Notes under the pieces: generated by a model
Told to the model about the DNA's origin: nothing
What the model saw: the letters and a program-made list of their open reading frames with translations, nothing else
Database searches by the model: none
NCBI GenBank assembly: GCA_947259995.1
Contig: CAMYOK010000011.1
Span: 186,001 to 250,000 of the forward strand
From: an uncultured Pseudomonadales bacterium
GTDB lineage: Bacteria; Pseudomonadota; Gammaproteobacteria; Pseudomonadales; Pseudohongiellaceae
Length of the DNA: 64,000 nucleotides
Direction: 5' to 3'
Made by a program: the position numbers and the translations under genes
Shown here: positions 9,448 through 18,773 of the stretch, piece after piece
How the letters are laid out: every line of letters begins with the position of its first letter
Numbering within the stretch: position 1 is the first letter of the stretch

Positions 9448-9801
9448 ATGCAAAAAATGATGACACTTTGCCACGAAAACGACATCGAAGAAGGCAGCTC
9501 AAAAGGCTTCGAAGTCGCTAACAAATACATTTTCGCTGTGAAGAAAGATGCGCAGATTTACGTGTATTACAATTACTGTCCACATCTTGGCACCCCCTTA
9601 GAGTGGCAAGAAGATCAATTCCTAGACAGCGACGGAGCACTCATACAGTGCTCCACCCATGGCGCACTGTTTTTAATTGAGTCCGGTCAATGCATTCTTG
9701 GCCCTTGCAAAGGCAAGCACTTAAAAGCAATCCCATTTCAACAGGGCAATGGCTTCGTCATGATCAATGAGGAAGATGTTGCCATTTTAGGTCGCATTTA
9801 A
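9448..9801 (+). CDS. Small Rieske [2Fe-2S] protein
   Basis: 117 residues forming a single soluble Rieske domain. The cluster ligands are visible as C-P-H ([11 protein letters not shown], near residue 46) and C-S-T-H ([10 protein letters not shown], near residue 71). No membrane anchor is seen, which points to a ferredoxin-like electron carrier or nitrite-reductase small-subunit-like protein rather than a bc1 subunit. Two further ATGs follow the first within four codons, and the true start could be any of them. The gene begins 3 bp after the PLP enzyme stop, and its TAA overlaps the stop of convergent sfsA by three bases. Its electron partner is not evident nearby. Confidence 0.85.
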   Translation: MQKMMTLCHENDIEEGSSKGFEVANKYIFAVKKDAQIYVYYNYCPHLGTPLEWQEDQFLDSDGALIQCSTHGALFLIESGQCILGPCKGKHLKAIPFQQGNGFVMINEEDVAILGRI

Positions 9802-10526
9802 CGCATGCATTGAAAGCAAAAAGGGATCGCATCCTGTAAGCTAATTTCTTGCGGACTAATGCGAGCACGATACGCGTAGATTTCAACACCACAGTCGTGC
9901 GCTTGGCGTAATAGCTGCGCGTAGCTAGGGTCGATTTCATAAGCTGGCGTGACTTTTTCGATCCCCTCGTGCTGTACACAATACAGCAACACGGCGCGCT
10001 GTCCTTGCTCCTTCATTTGCATCAATTCGCGCAAATGTTTAGCTCCGCGACTGCTCACCGCATCTGGAAACTCGCCGAGCCCTTCCCCTACCCCAAGCGT
10101 GACACTCTTAACTTCGACATAACATAACTGCTCTGGTCTTTGCGCATGCTCGCTTAGTAAAAAATCAATACGACTGTTTTCGTGCCCATACTTAACTTCC
10201 GCTTGCGTTGTCTTGTAGCCGGTCAAAGGGGCAATAATTTCAGCAGCTAAGGCTTCTGCAACCAGCGCATTTGCACGCCCAGTATTGACGCCAACTTTAT
10301 AACGTTCATCGACCTCGACTAGCTCCCAAGTAAAAGGATATTTGCGTTTAGTGTTCGACGACTGAGAGAACCACACGCGCGCACCCGGCGGAGCACAATT
10401 ACGCATGGACCCAGTGTTTGGGCAGTGAATCGTTGTTTGGCTGCCATCTGCAAGCGTCACATCAGCCAAAAAACGTTTATACCGTTTGATAAGTCGTGCT
10501 TCTTGTAATGCTGGGGAGTACCTCAC
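9798..10526 (-). CDS. sfsA: SfsA family protein (sugar fermentation stimulation homologue)
   Basis: 242 residues, normal for SfsA. Recognisable blocks are [39 protein letters not shown] and the nuclease-like core RIDFLL-(9)-CYVEVKSVT followed by [16 protein letters not shown]. The family has a PD-(D/E)xK-like core and OB-type N-terminal fold and binds DNA; its physiological role is still unclear. The start is GTG, overlapping the TGA of the upstream aminotransferase (GTGA), so the pair is translationally coupled. In Pseudomonas sfsA and an aminotransferase also lie just before dksA, supporting conserved synteny. Confidence 0.93.
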   Translation of the reverse strand: MRYSPALQEARLIKRYKRFLADVTLADGSQTTIHCPNTGSMRNCAPPGARVWFSQSSNTKRKYPFTWELVEVDERYKVGVNTGRANALVAEALAAEIIAPLTGYKTTQAEVKYGHENSRIDFLLSEHAQRPEQLCYVEVKSVTLGVGEGLGEFPDAVSSRGAKHLRELMQMKEQGQRAVLLYCVQHEGIEKVTPAYEIDPSYAQLLRQAHDCGVEIYAYRARISPQEISLQDAIPFCFQCMR

Positions 10527-11770
10527 TGTGACAACCGCCCAGAAGCCACTGCTGCGCGCAGTCGTTGCACGGCAATCTCTAGCTCAGCCATGCCCGTGGT
10601 AAAGGCGAAGCGCACATAACGTTGGTTTTCGAAGTCACCAAAATCGGTCCCCGGAGTGATGGCTACGCCAAACTCCTCCAAAAGAATCTGACAGAAGCGC
10701 TCACTATTAACAGAGAACGCTTCGATGCCCGCATAAATATAAAAGGCCCCTTGGGTGGGCAGGGCTATGGTAAAACCGAGTTCCATCAATGCGGCGGTAA
10801 GAAAGTCGCGCCTGCATCTAAATGCGGCGCGACGCTGCTCTAAAATCACCGAGGTGTCCTGATCGAATGCTCGCAACGCGGCATGCTGTGCAATTGTTGA
10901 GGCTGCAATGAATAGATTTTGCGCTAGGATGTTTGCTGGCGCGACTAGGGCTTGTGGAACCACTAACCACCCTAATCGCCATCCTGTCATCCCAAAATAT
11001 TTCGAAAAACTGTTTATTACTAAAGCGTCGTCGCAAATTTGCAATGCACTCGGCAGGCCATCAACATAGTCTAAACCATGGTAGATCTCATCGACTAAGA
11101 AGTGGGCATCACGACGCTCACACCAATGGCTGATCGCTTGCAAAGCCTCGCGACTCAACACCGTTCCTGTTGGATTATTGGGCGAGGCAGCCCACACGCC
11201 TTGTGTATGCTCGTCACTAAACTCATCGAGTTGCGCAGCACTGAGTTGATAGTCTGTCTGCGCGCTGACAGGAACGAGTTGGGCAGTGCCTCCAGCTAGT
11301 CGTACATAATTTCGGTTGCAGGGGTAGCCTGGGTCAGACATCAACACCCCGTCGCCTGGATTAATAAGCATCTGAGCCACCAGGCTCAGTGCACCGCTAG
11401 CCCCAGGGGTTACAAAGATGCGCTCCGGTACTACCACTATTCCTTGGGTGTCGAGGTAGTGCTGTGCTATACGCTCACGTAGTTGCGGCAAGCCTGCCGC
11501 GGGCGTATAGGCCGTATACCCTTGCGCGAGCGCACTGCGTCCTGCCTCAAGTATTGGAGAGGCGGTCACGAAGTCAGGCTCACCCACTTCTAGGTGCACT
11601 ATCTTGCGCCCCTGCGCCTCTAAAGCTTTGGCGCGCTCCAATACTGTCATCACTCGAAATGGGTTCACCTGTTGCATGCGGGCAGCTGGAGAAAATCGAG
11701 ACTTTCGGGCATTTTTTGACAAGGCGAGCTCCGTGTACGATACAAATATTGAAGTGGCAAAGTTTGCCAT
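10523..11770 (-). CDS. PLP-dependent aminotransferase, class I/II
   Basis: 415 residues as drawn. The fold-type I core shows HLEVGEPDF (substrate loop), the SPNNPTG motif, the DEIYHGLDY aspartate and tyrosine, the PLP lysine in [16 protein letters not shown] and the RYVRFAF arginine that binds the alpha-carboxylate. It is probably an aspartate/alanine-type transaminase; the substrate is not deducible. Conserved sequence begins only at [16 protein letters not shown], so the real start may be the ATG at 11677 rather than 11770; neither has an obvious ribosome site. The stop overlaps the GTG of sfsA. Confidence 0.9.
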   Translation of the reverse strand: MANFATSIFVSYTELALSKNARKSRFSPAARMQQVNPFRVMTVLERAKALEAQGRKIVHLEVGEPDFVTASPILEAGRSALAQGYTAYTPAAGLPQLRERIAQHYLDTQGIVVVPERIFVTPGASGALSLVAQMLINPGDGVLMSDPGYPCNRNYVRLAGGTAQLVPVSAQTDYQLSAAQLDEFSDEHTQGVWAASPNNPTGTVLSREALQAISHWCERRDAHFLVDEIYHGLDYVDGLPSALQICDDALVINSFSKYFGMTGWRLGWLVVPQALVAPANILAQNLFIAASTIAQHAALRAFDQDTSVILEQRRAAFRCRRDFLTAALMELGFTIALPTQGAFYIYAGIEAFSVNSERFCQILLEEFGVAITPGTDFGDFENQRYVRFAFTTGMAELEIAVQRLRAAVASGRLSQ

Positions 11771-12112
11771 TATATAGAGTGAAGATGAATTGCGTGTAGC
11801 CGAACTATCGCTCAGTTTGAATAGGGTTTATGACAGTCTTACTTTCCTATAGCGCCCCTGACAATATTCTGGTAGTTTAGCGGGCTTTCTAGGGTCTGGC
11901 CTACAACATAAGTTGTGTGCTGGTGGCATAAGATGTAACTTCATCTGATCCGATCTTGCCGTCAATAGCCGGTAAGGTGTAGCAAGAACTGCACTCAGGA
12001 ATGCAAAAAAACGCTTAGAAAATAGCGAACACTGTGCTGGCATCACGTAGTTTATGATTGCGAGTGATTCAATTGGACAAGCCCTTTTTTGGGCAATGAG
12101 GCATAGCGAACC
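11771..12112. other. Gene-free leader region upstream of dksA
   Basis: 342 bp between the divergently transcribed aminotransferase and dksA genes. A long open frame on the minus strand here runs into dksA and is judged spurious. A short GCCC-T6-GGGC hairpin lies about 20 bp before the dksA ATG. No convincing promoter pair stands out, although the dksA promoter must lie here. Confidence 0.5.
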
Positions 12113-12556
12113 ATGTCTAACAAGCAAGCCCCTGCTTCTGCACCCGTTCTGAAGAACTTTACCCCTTATAAAGAGAAAAAAGGGGAAGAGTATATGAACG
12201 AGAATCAAAAGGATCATTTTAAATCGATTCTTTACAGTTGGCGTAATCAGCTCATGGAAGAGGTGGATAGAACTGTTCACCACATGCAAGATGAAGCTGC
12301 AAACTACCCAGACCCAGCAGACCGAGCGACGCAAGAGGAGGAATTCAGCCTCGAATTGCGCACGCGTGATCGTGAGCGTAAGTTGATTAAAAAGATCGAC
12401 TCAACACTCGAGATGATTGCACAAGACGATTATGGTTACTGTGAGTCATGCGGTATCGAGATTGGCATCCGTCGCCTTGAAGCGCGCCCAACGGCGAACA
12501 AGTGCATCGACTGTAAGACTCTCGACGAAATCAAAGAGAAGCAATGGGGCGCATAA
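12113..12556 (+). CDS. dksA: RNA polymerase-binding transcription factor DksA
   Basis: 147 residues, close in length and sequence to E. coli DksA. It enters the RNA polymerase secondary channel and, with ppGpp, reprograms transcription under starvation. The coiled-coil tip carries the two functional aspartates in [12 protein letters not shown], and the globular part has the zinc site C-x2-C-x17-C-x2-C (YCESCG ... NKCIDC). The first ATG is preferred over an internal Met at codon 28 because the preceding [15 protein letters not shown] segment is itself conserved in DksA. It is followed by a stem-loop and then gluQ, the arrangement seen in Pseudomonas and enteric bacteria. Confidence 0.97.
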   Translation: MSNKQAPASAPVLKNFTPYKEKKGEEYMNENQKDHFKSILYSWRNQLMEEVDRTVHHMQDEAANYPDPADRATQEEEFSLELRTRDRERKLIKKIDSTLEMIAQDDYGYCESCGIEIGIRRLEARPTANKCIDCKTLDEIKEKQWGA

Positions 12557-12579
12557 GCGCACCGTTTGCTTGTTCCTGC

Positions 12580-12614
12580 CTAGCAATGCCGCCAAACCGG
12601 CGCCGCATTGCTAG
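12580..12614 (+). terminator. Stem-loop after dksA (possible terminator or processing site)
   Basis: A perfect 10-bp stem, CTAGCAATGC paired with GCATTGCTAG, encloses a 15-nt loop that can itself pair partly. It lies in the 82-bp gap between dksA and gluQ. No T-run follows, so it may attenuate or stabilise the dksA mRNA end rather than act as a classic terminator. Confidence 0.55.
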
Positions 12615-12638
12615 TGCATCGTCTCTGCTCTCCTGCAT

Positions 12639-13526
12639 ATGATTTCCGATACCACCTATATCGGTCGCTTCGCCCCCTCCCCTAGTGGCCCATTGCACTT
12701 CGGCTCACTTCTCGCCGCCCTTGCCAGTTACCTCGACGCCAAAGCAAACAAAGGCCTATGGTTATTGCGTATGGAAGATTTAGACCCAGCGCGCGAGCCT
12801 CCAGAGGCAGCAGAGCAGATCCTGCGCTGTCTCGAACAGTTCTCACTGCATTGGGATAGCGAAGTGCTCTACCAAAGCCATCGCTTGGAGGCCTATGCCG
12901 AAGCATTGAATGACTTACAAGAGCAAGGCCTCATTTACGCCTGCGACTGCACAAGGCAGCAAATCCATGCCATGGGTGGTGTGTATGACAATCGATGCCG
13001 CACGCGCAACGACAGGGTCACCGGTGGCGCCCTACGCGTCCAAACACAGAATATTCAAGTGAGCTTCGAAGACAGAATACAAGGTGAATACTCGCAAGAC
13101 CTGCTCTATCAATGCGGCGATTTCGTCTTGGTGCGCAAAGATGGACTTTTTGCCTATCAGTTAGCAGTCGTTGTGGATGATGCATATCAACAGATCACCG
13201 ATATTGTGCGGGGCTTCGATCTAATCGAGTCCTCACCACGGCAAATTTATTTACAACGTTGCCTCAATTATCCACTCCCTCGATATGCTCATATCCCTGT
13301 TGCGGTCAATGAGGAGGGACAAAAACTCAGCAAACAGCATTTCGCCGATGCAATAAACCCGCAGCAAGCCTCAGAACTGCTTTTTAAGGCTTTAAGCTTC
13401 TTAGGCCAAACGCCAGACCCCGCACTTGCAGGGGCAAGCAGCACCGAATTACTCTCGTGGGGGATTGCCCACTGGGATATACAGGCAGTACCCAAGTTAG
13501 CTAATATCCCGCACGAATCCGTTTAA
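12639..13526 (+). CDS. gluQ: Glutamyl-queuosine tRNA(Asp) synthetase
   Basis: 295 residues, the length of GluQ-RS rather than of full glutamyl-tRNA synthetase, because the anticodon-binding half is missing. It attaches glutamate to the queuosine base of tRNA(Asp). Evidence: GRFAPSPSGPLHFGSL with the HIGH-type motif, the R-M-E-D-L-D-P block, the zinc-type cysteines CDC near residue 107 and CR near 125, and the KMSKS-like EGQKLSKQ. dksA-gluQ linkage is a classic gammaproteobacterial arrangement. The stop lies 30 bp before the GTG of the small cbrX-like gene. Confidence 0.95.
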   Translation: MISDTTYIGRFAPSPSGPLHFGSLLAALASYLDAKANKGLWLLRMEDLDPAREPPEAAEQILRCLEQFSLHWDSEVLYQSHRLEAYAEALNDLQEQGLIYACDCTRQQIHAMGGVYDNRCRTRNDRVTGGALRVQTQNIQVSFEDRIQGEYSQDLLYQCGDFVLVRKDGLFAYQLAVVVDDAYQQITDIVRGFDLIESSPRQIYLQRCLNYPLPRYAHIPVAVNEEGQKLSKQHFADAINPQQASELLFKALSFLGQTPDPALAGASSTELLSWGIAHWDIQAVPKLANIPHESV

Positions 13527-13556
13527 GCACTTAGCTCGGTCAGCAGAGGAATCGAT

Positions 13557-13733
13557 GTGTATCTAACTCGCTCCACACTCCTACTTATCATGTCTAGCTA
13601 CATCGTTTTCGTGGCGAGCGTGGATTGGCTCGCAGAACCCACGGGCGCATGGTATCGCCCCTTCATCATCAGCCTTTTTATCATCATAATCGCTGCCGTT
13701 TGCCACAGGGAACAGAACTCAGATGACCTTTGA
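13557..13733 (+). CDS. cbrX: CbrX-like small membrane protein, translationally coupled to cbrA
   Basis: A 58-residue frame starts at GTG 13557 with a good Shine-Dalgarno (AGAGGA, 13545-13550, 6-nt spacer) and runs to TGA 13731-13733, overlapping the first 11 bases of cbrA. The product has two hydrophobic helices (TLLLIMSSYIVFVASVDWL and PFIISLFIIIIAAVCH) and a charged tail REQNSDDL, so it should be a small inner-membrane protein. Pseudomonas has a comparable small gene, cbrX, just upstream of and translationally coupled to cbrA; the position, size and overlap match. cbrA has no strong ribosome site of its own, consistent with coupling. Function beyond coupling is unknown. Confidence 0.82.
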   Translation: MYLTRSTLLLIMSSYIVFVASVDWLAEPTGAWYRPFIISLFIIIIAAVCHREQNSDDL

Positions 13734-16680
13734 TCTAAGCGGCTTATTCATCATGGGCGTGGTCTATATGGTCGTGCTCTTCGGCGTAGCCTATGCCACC
13801 GACCAAGGCTGGATCCCTCAAAAAGTCACCCGCCACCCGATCGTCTACGTATTGGCGCTAGGGGTTTTTGCCAGTGTCTGGTCGTATTTCTCAACGACAG
13901 CCAATGCCTATCGCGATGGCTTTGGTTATCTCGCGCCCTTTATTGGGATTTCACTGGCGTTTTTATTTTCGCCACTCATGTTGCGTCCAATTTTGGATAT
14001 AACGCGCAGCTATCAACTGAGCTCTCTGGCCGACCTTTTGGCCTTTCGTTACCGCAGCCCTATGGCTGGCACCCTGACGACTATCGTGATGTTGATTGGG
14101 GTTACCCCTCTTTTATCTCTGCAAATCCAAGCGGTTGCCAGCAGCGTGGCCATTATGGCACCCGAGGTCTCACAGACCAAACTCGCAATGGCATTCTGCG
14201 CACTCATTACTTTGTTTGCGATCTTCTTTGGCACAGGACGCGGCGCAGGCCGAGAAAAGCACGAAGGCTTGGTGATGGCGATTGCCTTCGAATCATTGGT
14301 CAAACTTATTGCAATGCTCTGCCTAGGAGGCTTTGCGGTCTACCAAGGGTTTGGCGGTTTTGCCGGCATCGATGCCTGGCTACAAACCCAACCCGAGATC
14401 ATTGCTAGCATTAAGCAACCCGACTCACCTGGTTCGTTTCACATTACCGCGATTTTGTTCTTCACTGCAGCGGTAGCCAGCCCACATATGTTCTACATGA
14501 TCTTCAACGAGAACAAAGATCCAAAGGCCTTGACGCTGGCCAGCTGGGCACTGCCTCTATACTTCTTACTCCTGAGTCTGCCCGTGTTCCCCATCCTCTG
14601 GGCTGGATTAAAGATTGGCTCCACAGCACCACTCGAATACTACCCAGTCAGTTTGGGCGCAGAATACGGCTCGGGTTTTATGACCATGATTGGCTTTCTA
14701 GGAGGGCTCTCTGCCGCAAGCGGGCTTATTATTGTCATCACTCTGGCGCTGTCCAATATGTGCCTTAATCACCTTATTCTACCGCTCTATCAACCGAATG
14801 CTCGCAATGACATTTACCGCTGGTTACTCTGGCGTCGCCGCGCCCTTATAGCCGCTTTGATCTGGATTGGTTTCCTGTTTTATTTTTTGCCAGAAGATAA
14901 ATTCAGCGTCCGCGCGATAGGCAATGTGTCCTATATCGCAAGCCTGCAGTTCCTCCCCAGTATCATCGCTCTACTCTATTGGCCCAAAGGCAATAAGAAA
15001 GGCTTCATTGCCGGCCTTTTGACTGGCGTTCTAATCTGGCTAGTTTTCCTCATGTTGCCGGTACTGACTGGCTTCAGCTTGCCGTCGCTTGAGAACATCA
15101 ACACGCGTGAAATCGTGGCTTTCTCGTTAGTGTGCAACATCATATTGTTTGTAGGGATCTCCCTGTGGACGCGCACTTCCGCAGAGGAGCGCGCTTCCGC
15201 CGATGTTTGCGCCCTGGACACGATCCGGCGGCGCAATCGCACCGGCCTTGTCGCCAAATCCCCAGAGGACTTTATTGCCAAGCTAACTAAGCCTCTGGGT
15301 GCGCGCACAGCAACGCGAGAAGTATTGCAGGCGATGCGCGACCTGAGCATTAATAAAGAAGAGAAACGCCCACATGCGATGCGCCTGCTGCGTGGACGCT
15401 TAGAGGCAAACCTCTCCGGCTTGCTAGGCCCATCGATAGCGCATGACCTTATCGACCGATTCCTGCCGTTCACGATCGAGTCGGAACACGGCAGCACCGA
15501 TGTTGACGTCATCGAAAGCCGCATCGAAGCCTACCGTAGCAACCTGTCGGGGATGGCAGAAGATCTGGATAATTTGCGCCGTTATCATCGGCAAGTTCTT
15601 CTAGAGCTGCCTCTAGGCGTATGTTCACTTGGCGAGCAAAATCAGATCGTCATGTGGAACCATGCAATGACCGAATTGACAGGAATCCCTAGCCAAGAAG
15701 TCTTAGGCTCACAGTTGATAGAGATATCTGAACCTTGGGCATCACTCATACATGAGTTCACGGTGGGAGATACTGCCCATGCCCACAAGCGCGCTGTGCA
15801 AGTGAAGAGCAAGCGCCGCGTGATCAGCCTACATAAAGCCATTATTGAGAAATCGGCGGCGCACAAGATCAAGCAAGACGGTGTCGTGATCTTGCTCGAG
15901 GACCTAACCGATACGGAGTTACTTGAGGAAGAGCTCACGCATAGCGAGCGTTTAGCCTCTATCGGCCGTCTCGCGGCGGGGGTCGCTCACGAGATTGGCA
16001 ATCCGATCACCGGCATCGCATGCCTGGCACAAAACATCCGCGATGAAACCAATAATGACGAGCTGCGCTCGATGGCCCGCCAAATCATCGAACAAACCGA
16101 TCGCACCTCTCGCATCGTGCAATCTTTGGTTAATTTTGCCCATAGTGGCAGCAACAAAGTCGACCACAACAGCGAAATCGTCAACATCGAAGAGTGCGTC
16201 AATGAGGCCATTGCCTTAATATCCTTGGATAAAAAGCGTAAAGAGATCGAATATGTCGTAAATTGCAAACCTGGCCTACTGGTGCTTGGCGACGCACAAA
16301 GGTTGCTGCAAGTACTAGTCAACTTGCTCAATAACGCTCATGATGCCAGCCCAAGTGACAGTAGGATCACTCTGTCTTCGAAACTTGTCTCGGGCTCTGT
16401 ACAGATCTCCGTGACCGACGAGGGCAGCGGAATCCCAGAACAGATACGGGAACAAATTTTCGACCCATTCTTTACCACCAAAGAACCCGGCGAAGGCACA
16501 GGCCTAGGACTTTCTTTGGTCTATAGCATTGTTGAAAACCTGAACGGGCATATTGATATAATCAGTGCCTCGAACAGGAAAGAGAACCCAGGGACACGAG
16601 TAATTCTGACCTTTCCCTGCTATGATGGTTCGAATATAGAAAACGCCGCGCTTGAACAAGCGAGCGAATCTAGACCCTAA
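13723..16680 (+). CDS. cbrA: Transporter-fused sensor histidine kinase CbrA
   Basis: 985 residues. Residues about 1-480 form an SSS/SLC5-type transporter domain with about 13 helices ([30 protein letters not shown]). A linker helix and a PAS domain (about 615-720, [24 protein letters not shown]) follow, then a HisKA domain with the phospho-acceptor His in [12 protein letters not shown] (near 755) and an HATPase domain with [10 protein letters not shown] (N box), DEGSGIPE, and [11 protein letters not shown] (G boxes). In Pseudomonas CbrA controls carbon/nitrogen balance through CbrB and the small RNA CrcZ; histidine transport by its N-terminal domain has been reported. Overlaps cbrX at its start and precedes cbrB by about 34 bp. 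Confidence 0.94.
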   Translation: MTFDLSGLFIMGVVYMVVLFGVAYATDQGWIPQKVTRHPIVYVLALGVFASVWSYFSTTANAYRDGFGYLAPFIGISLAFLFSPLMLRPILDITRSYQLSSLADLLAFRYRSPMAGTLTTIVMLIGVTPLLSLQIQAVASSVAIMAPEVSQTKLAMAFCALITLFAIFFGTGRGAGREKHEGLVMAIAFESLVKLIAMLCLGGFAVYQGFGGFAGIDAWLQTQPEIIASIKQPDSPGSFHITAILFFTAAVASPHMFYMIFNENKDPKALTLASWALPLYFLLLSLPVFPILWAGLKIGSTAPLEYYPVSLGAEYGSGFMTMIGFLGGLSAASGLIIVITLALSNMCLNHLILPLYQPNARNDIYRWLLWRRRALIAALIWIGFLFYFLPEDKFSVRAIGNVSYIASLQFLPSIIALLYWPKGNKKGFIAGLLTGVLIWLVFLMLPVLTGFSLPSLENINTREIVAFSLVCNIILFVGISLWTRTSAEERASADVCALDTIRRRNRTGLVAKSPEDFIAKLTKPLGARTATREVLQAMRDLSINKEEKRPHAMRLLRGRLEANLSGLLGPSIAHDLIDRFLPFTIESEHGSTDVDVIESRIEAYRSNLSGMAEDLDNLRRYHRQVLLELPLGVCSLGEQNQIVMWNHAMTELTGIPSQEVLGSQLIEISEPWASLIHEFTVGDTAHAHKRAVQVKSKRRVISLHKAIIEKSAAHKIKQDGVVILLEDLTDTELLEEELTHSERLASIGRLAAGVAHEIGNPITGIACLAQNIRDETNNDELRSMARQIIEQTDRTSRIVQSLVNFAHSGSNKVDHNSEIVNIEECVNEAIALISLDKKRKEIEYVVNCKPGLLVLGDAQRLLQVLVNLLNNAHDASPSDSRITLSSKLVSGSVQISVTDEGSGIPEQIREQIFDPFFTTKEPGEGTGLGLSLVYSIVENLNGHIDIISASNRKENPGTRVILTFPCYDGSNIENAALEQASESRP

Positions 16681-16714
16681 CCTGTTGAATTAGTTATCAA
16701 TCTGCTTGAGTAAC

Positions 16715-18103
16715 ATGATGACAGCGCAGAACAAAGTATTAGTAGTAGAAGATGAACCAGTCATTCGGACTGCCTTGAGACGTCTCTTAGAGCGGCACGA
16801 GTATTCCGTCCAAGAAGCTGGCAGTGTCAAAGAGGCAATCGAAAACCATCAAATGGATGATTTCGATATTGTCATTAGCGACCTGCGCCTGCCCGGCGCG
16901 CCCGGCACTGATCTCATCAAGGCGACAAAAACCCCTGTTTTAATCATGACAAGCTATTCCAGCATGCGCTCGGCAATTGATTCGATGAAAATGGGCGCCG
17001 TCGACTATATCTCCAAGCCCTTCGAACACGAAGAAATGCTCGAAACTGTAGCGCGCATTGTTGAAGAAAGTGCCAGTCGAAAAGTGGTAGCTAGCAAGCC
17101 TACCCCACCCCCAGAACCACCCGTTTATGGCATGATCGGCAGCTGTCCACAGATGATGGAGCTGTTCCGCCGTATCCGCAAAGTCGCGATGACCAACTCC
17201 ACCGTACTGATTAACGGCGAGTCGGGGACTGGTAAAGAGCTAGTTGCGCGTGCGATCCACAAGCTGAGCGATCGTAACGAAGCAGAAATGATTTCAGTCA
17301 ACTGTGCTGCGATTCCTGAGAATCTCATCGAATCAGAACTCTTTGGTCATGAGAAAGGCGCCTTTACAGGGGCTACTGCAAACCGCACCGGTTTAGTGGA
17401 AGCCGCAAGCGGCAGCACCTTATTCCTCGATGAGATCGGCGAGCTGCCATTAGAGGCGCAAGCCCGCCTATTACGCGTCTTGCAAGAAAACGAAATTCGA
17501 AAAGTTGGCTCTGTTCAGTCGAAGAAAGTCGACGTAAGGCTCGTAGTCGCAACCCACAGAGACCTCAAACAACTCGTGATTGACGGTGATTTCCGAGAAG
17601 ATTTGTACTATCGCATCAACGTAATGACGCTTATCATCCCGCCTCTCAAAGAGCGTGGCAACGACATTTTGGAGCTTGCAGACGCGATTCTCGAACGTAC
17701 TTGCAAGCGCTTAAAGTCGCCCATGCTCAAGTTCAGCTCGGAGGCCACGCAAGCCATTGCGTCCTACCCCTGGCCTGGCAATGTTCGAGAGCTTGAAAAC
17801 GCCATCGAGCGAGCGGTAGTGCTGGCAGAGTCTGAGGAGATTGGGGCAGAGTTACTTGCTATCGATACCAGCCTGCGCGCACAGTTACGCCCTATTAGTG
17901 AACGCACGGCCGCCAATAACACCATGACTCAGGAAGACCCTGCCGAAGAGCTATCCCTAGAGGATTACTTCCAGCGTTTTGTCCTTGAGCACCAAGATCA
18001 AATGAACGAAACGCAACTCGCCCGAAAGCTTGGCATCAGCCGCAAATGCCTTTGGGAGCGTCGACAGCGTTTCGGCCTACCTCGTAAGAAAAAACAAGCC
18101 TAA
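16715..18103 (+). CDS. cbrB: NtrC-family sigma-54 response regulator CbrB
   Basis: About 463 residues from the ATG at 16715; a TTG three codons earlier is less likely. Domains: receiver (1-120) with phospho-acceptor Asp in VISDLRLPG near 55 and Lys in YISKPF; AAA+ (about 145-375) with Walker A GESGTGKE, the sigma-54 contact loop EKGAFTGA, Walker B LFLDEIGELP and the R-finger region [10 protein letters not shown]; a Fis-type helix-turn-helix (ETQLARKLGISRKCLWERRQRFG) at the end. It should activate sigma-54 promoters, first of all the crcZ promoter that begins about 240 bp downstream. The operon cbrX-cbrA-cbrB ends with a hairpin at 18124-18149. Confidence 0.95.
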   Translation: MMTAQNKVLVVEDEPVIRTALRRLLERHEYSVQEAGSVKEAIENHQMDDFDIVISDLRLPGAPGTDLIKATKTPVLIMTSYSSMRSAIDSMKMGAVDYISKPFEHEEMLETVARIVEESASRKVVASKPTPPPEPPVYGMIGSCPQMMELFRRIRKVAMTNSTVLINGESGTGKELVARAIHKLSDRNEAEMISVNCAAIPENLIESELFGHEKGAFTGATANRTGLVEAASGSTLFLDEIGELPLEAQARLLRVLQENEIRKVGSVQSKKVDVRLVVATHRDLKQLVIDGDFREDLYYRINVMTLIIPPLKERGNDILELADAILERTCKRLKSPMLKFSSEATQAIASYPWPGNVRELENAIERAVVLAESEEIGAELLAIDTSLRAQLRPISERTAANNTMTQEDPAEELSLEDYFQRFVLEHQDQMNETQLARKLGISRKCLWERRQRFGLPRKKKQA

Positions 18104-18123
18104 TCACCCTTTATGGAATAAGA

Positions 18124-18149
18124 AATGCCTTCTGCTATATGAAGGCATT
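18124..18149 (+). terminator. Hairpin at the 3' end of cbrB
   Basis: A 9-bp stem (AATGCCTTC / GAAGGCATT) with an 8-nt loop lies 20 bp after the cbrB stop. It is followed by a second small GC-rich hairpin (GCGTGC / GCACGC, 18152-18167). No T-run is present, so termination may be inefficient or Rho-assisted. Confidence 0.55.
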
Positions 18150-18182
18150 GAGCGTGCCCGTGCACGCACTATCCAATAAGTT

Positions 18183-18198
18183 TGTGATGGAAATCACA
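18183..18198. promoter_or_regulatory. CRP/Vfr-type binding site in the cbrB-crcZ region
   Basis: TGTGA-TGGAAA-TCACA is an exact match to the CRP half-site consensus TGTGA-N6-TCACA. It lies about 145 bp upstream of the predicted sigma-54 promoter for crcZ and 80 bp after the end of cbrB. This is a prediction from motif match only; whether the organism has a CRP/Vfr protein cannot be seen from this window. Confidence 0.6.
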
Positions 18199-18221
18199 GA
18201 CAAATCTGAGCAGGCTCAGTT

Positions 18222-18268
18222 TGTTACTGCTACCCATCTACCCACTCGAATAGAGATTTTAAGTAACA
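18222..18268. promoter_or_regulatory. Putative CbrB upstream activating sequence
   Basis: Two inverted half sites, TGTTAC (18222-18227) and GTAACA (18263-18268), are separated by 35 bp and end about 75 bp upstream of the -24 element. As I recall the Pseudomonas work, CbrB sites at crcZ use the same TGTTAC/GTAACA half sites with a 14-bp spacing; the spacing here is longer by 21 bp, about two helical turns, so both halves would face the same side of the DNA. Confidence 0.6.
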
Positions 18269-18342
18269 CAGTACCAAATATTCGCTGTTTTCCACCCCCC
18301 TAAAAACAGCTAAGTTATTGTTTTATATGGAAACACAATAAC

Positions 18343-18358
18343 TGGCACGCTTCCTGCT
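18343..18358 (+). promoter_or_regulatory. Sigma-54 promoter (-24/-12) for crcZ
   Basis: TGGCACGCTTCCTGCT matches the consensus TGGCACR-N4-TTGCW at 15 of 16 positions, with invariant GG and GC in the correct spacing. A start of transcription near 18369 is expected. It lies downstream of the CbrB-like half sites and of the gene for the likely activator, CbrB. Confidence 0.85.
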
Positions 18359-18368
18359 CTATACTAGA

Positions 18369-18622
18369 GCATAATAACAATAAATAATAACAACGACCGT
18401 AAATAACAATAAAAATAGCACTACGTAATTGGTGTATAAAATAATAAAAATAATGAAGTAGATTGCCAGTGTTTTGAGAACCTATTTGTTGTCTGACTGT
18501 TAATACTGTTTCATAAAATAAAAAATGCTTTGCGGTGCTGTATTTGGTGCCTGATTAGTCTAATAATAATAACAAAACTAAATTACCTTCCTTGCGGGGG
18601 GGCTGTACTCGCCCCCCAAAGC
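18369..18622 (+). ncRNA. crcZ: CrcZ-like Hfq/Crc-sequestering small RNA
   Basis: The stretch between cbrB and pcnB has no credible gene, but it begins at a sigma-54 promoter and is packed with A-rich AAnAAnAA-type motifs: around 18371-18395 (AATAACAATAAATAATAACA), 18401-18416, 18437-18456, 18514-18525 and 18561-18581 (AATAATAATAACAA). Such catabolite-activity motifs bind Hfq with Crc, and in Pseudomonas the CbrAB-activated RNA CrcZ at exactly this position titrates Hfq/Crc and relieves carbon catabolite repression. A G7/C6 hairpin at 18596-18617 probably ends it, although only a weak U-tract follows. The predicted length of about 250 nt is shorter than the roughly 400 nt of Pseudomonas aeruginosa CrcZ. 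Location and motifs are direct; the function is inference by synteny. Confidence 0.75.
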
Positions 18623-18773
18623 ATTTCCTCCTGCTAATTTCCCTTGTTTCAGTGTATTATCTCGTCCCGTTCCCATTGTATTTAGCAATGCGTAAGACTG
18701 CGTTCAGGCAGATATGGGATAATGCAAGCTGGTATTTTGGCTTATGCTTGCAGTCAATGGATTTTAAAACTCG

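Noticed and set aside
11828..12334. 168-codon minus-strand frame upstream of and inside dksA
   Set aside because: It overlaps the conserved dksA coding part, and its product is an irregular mix with no family resemblance or start signal.
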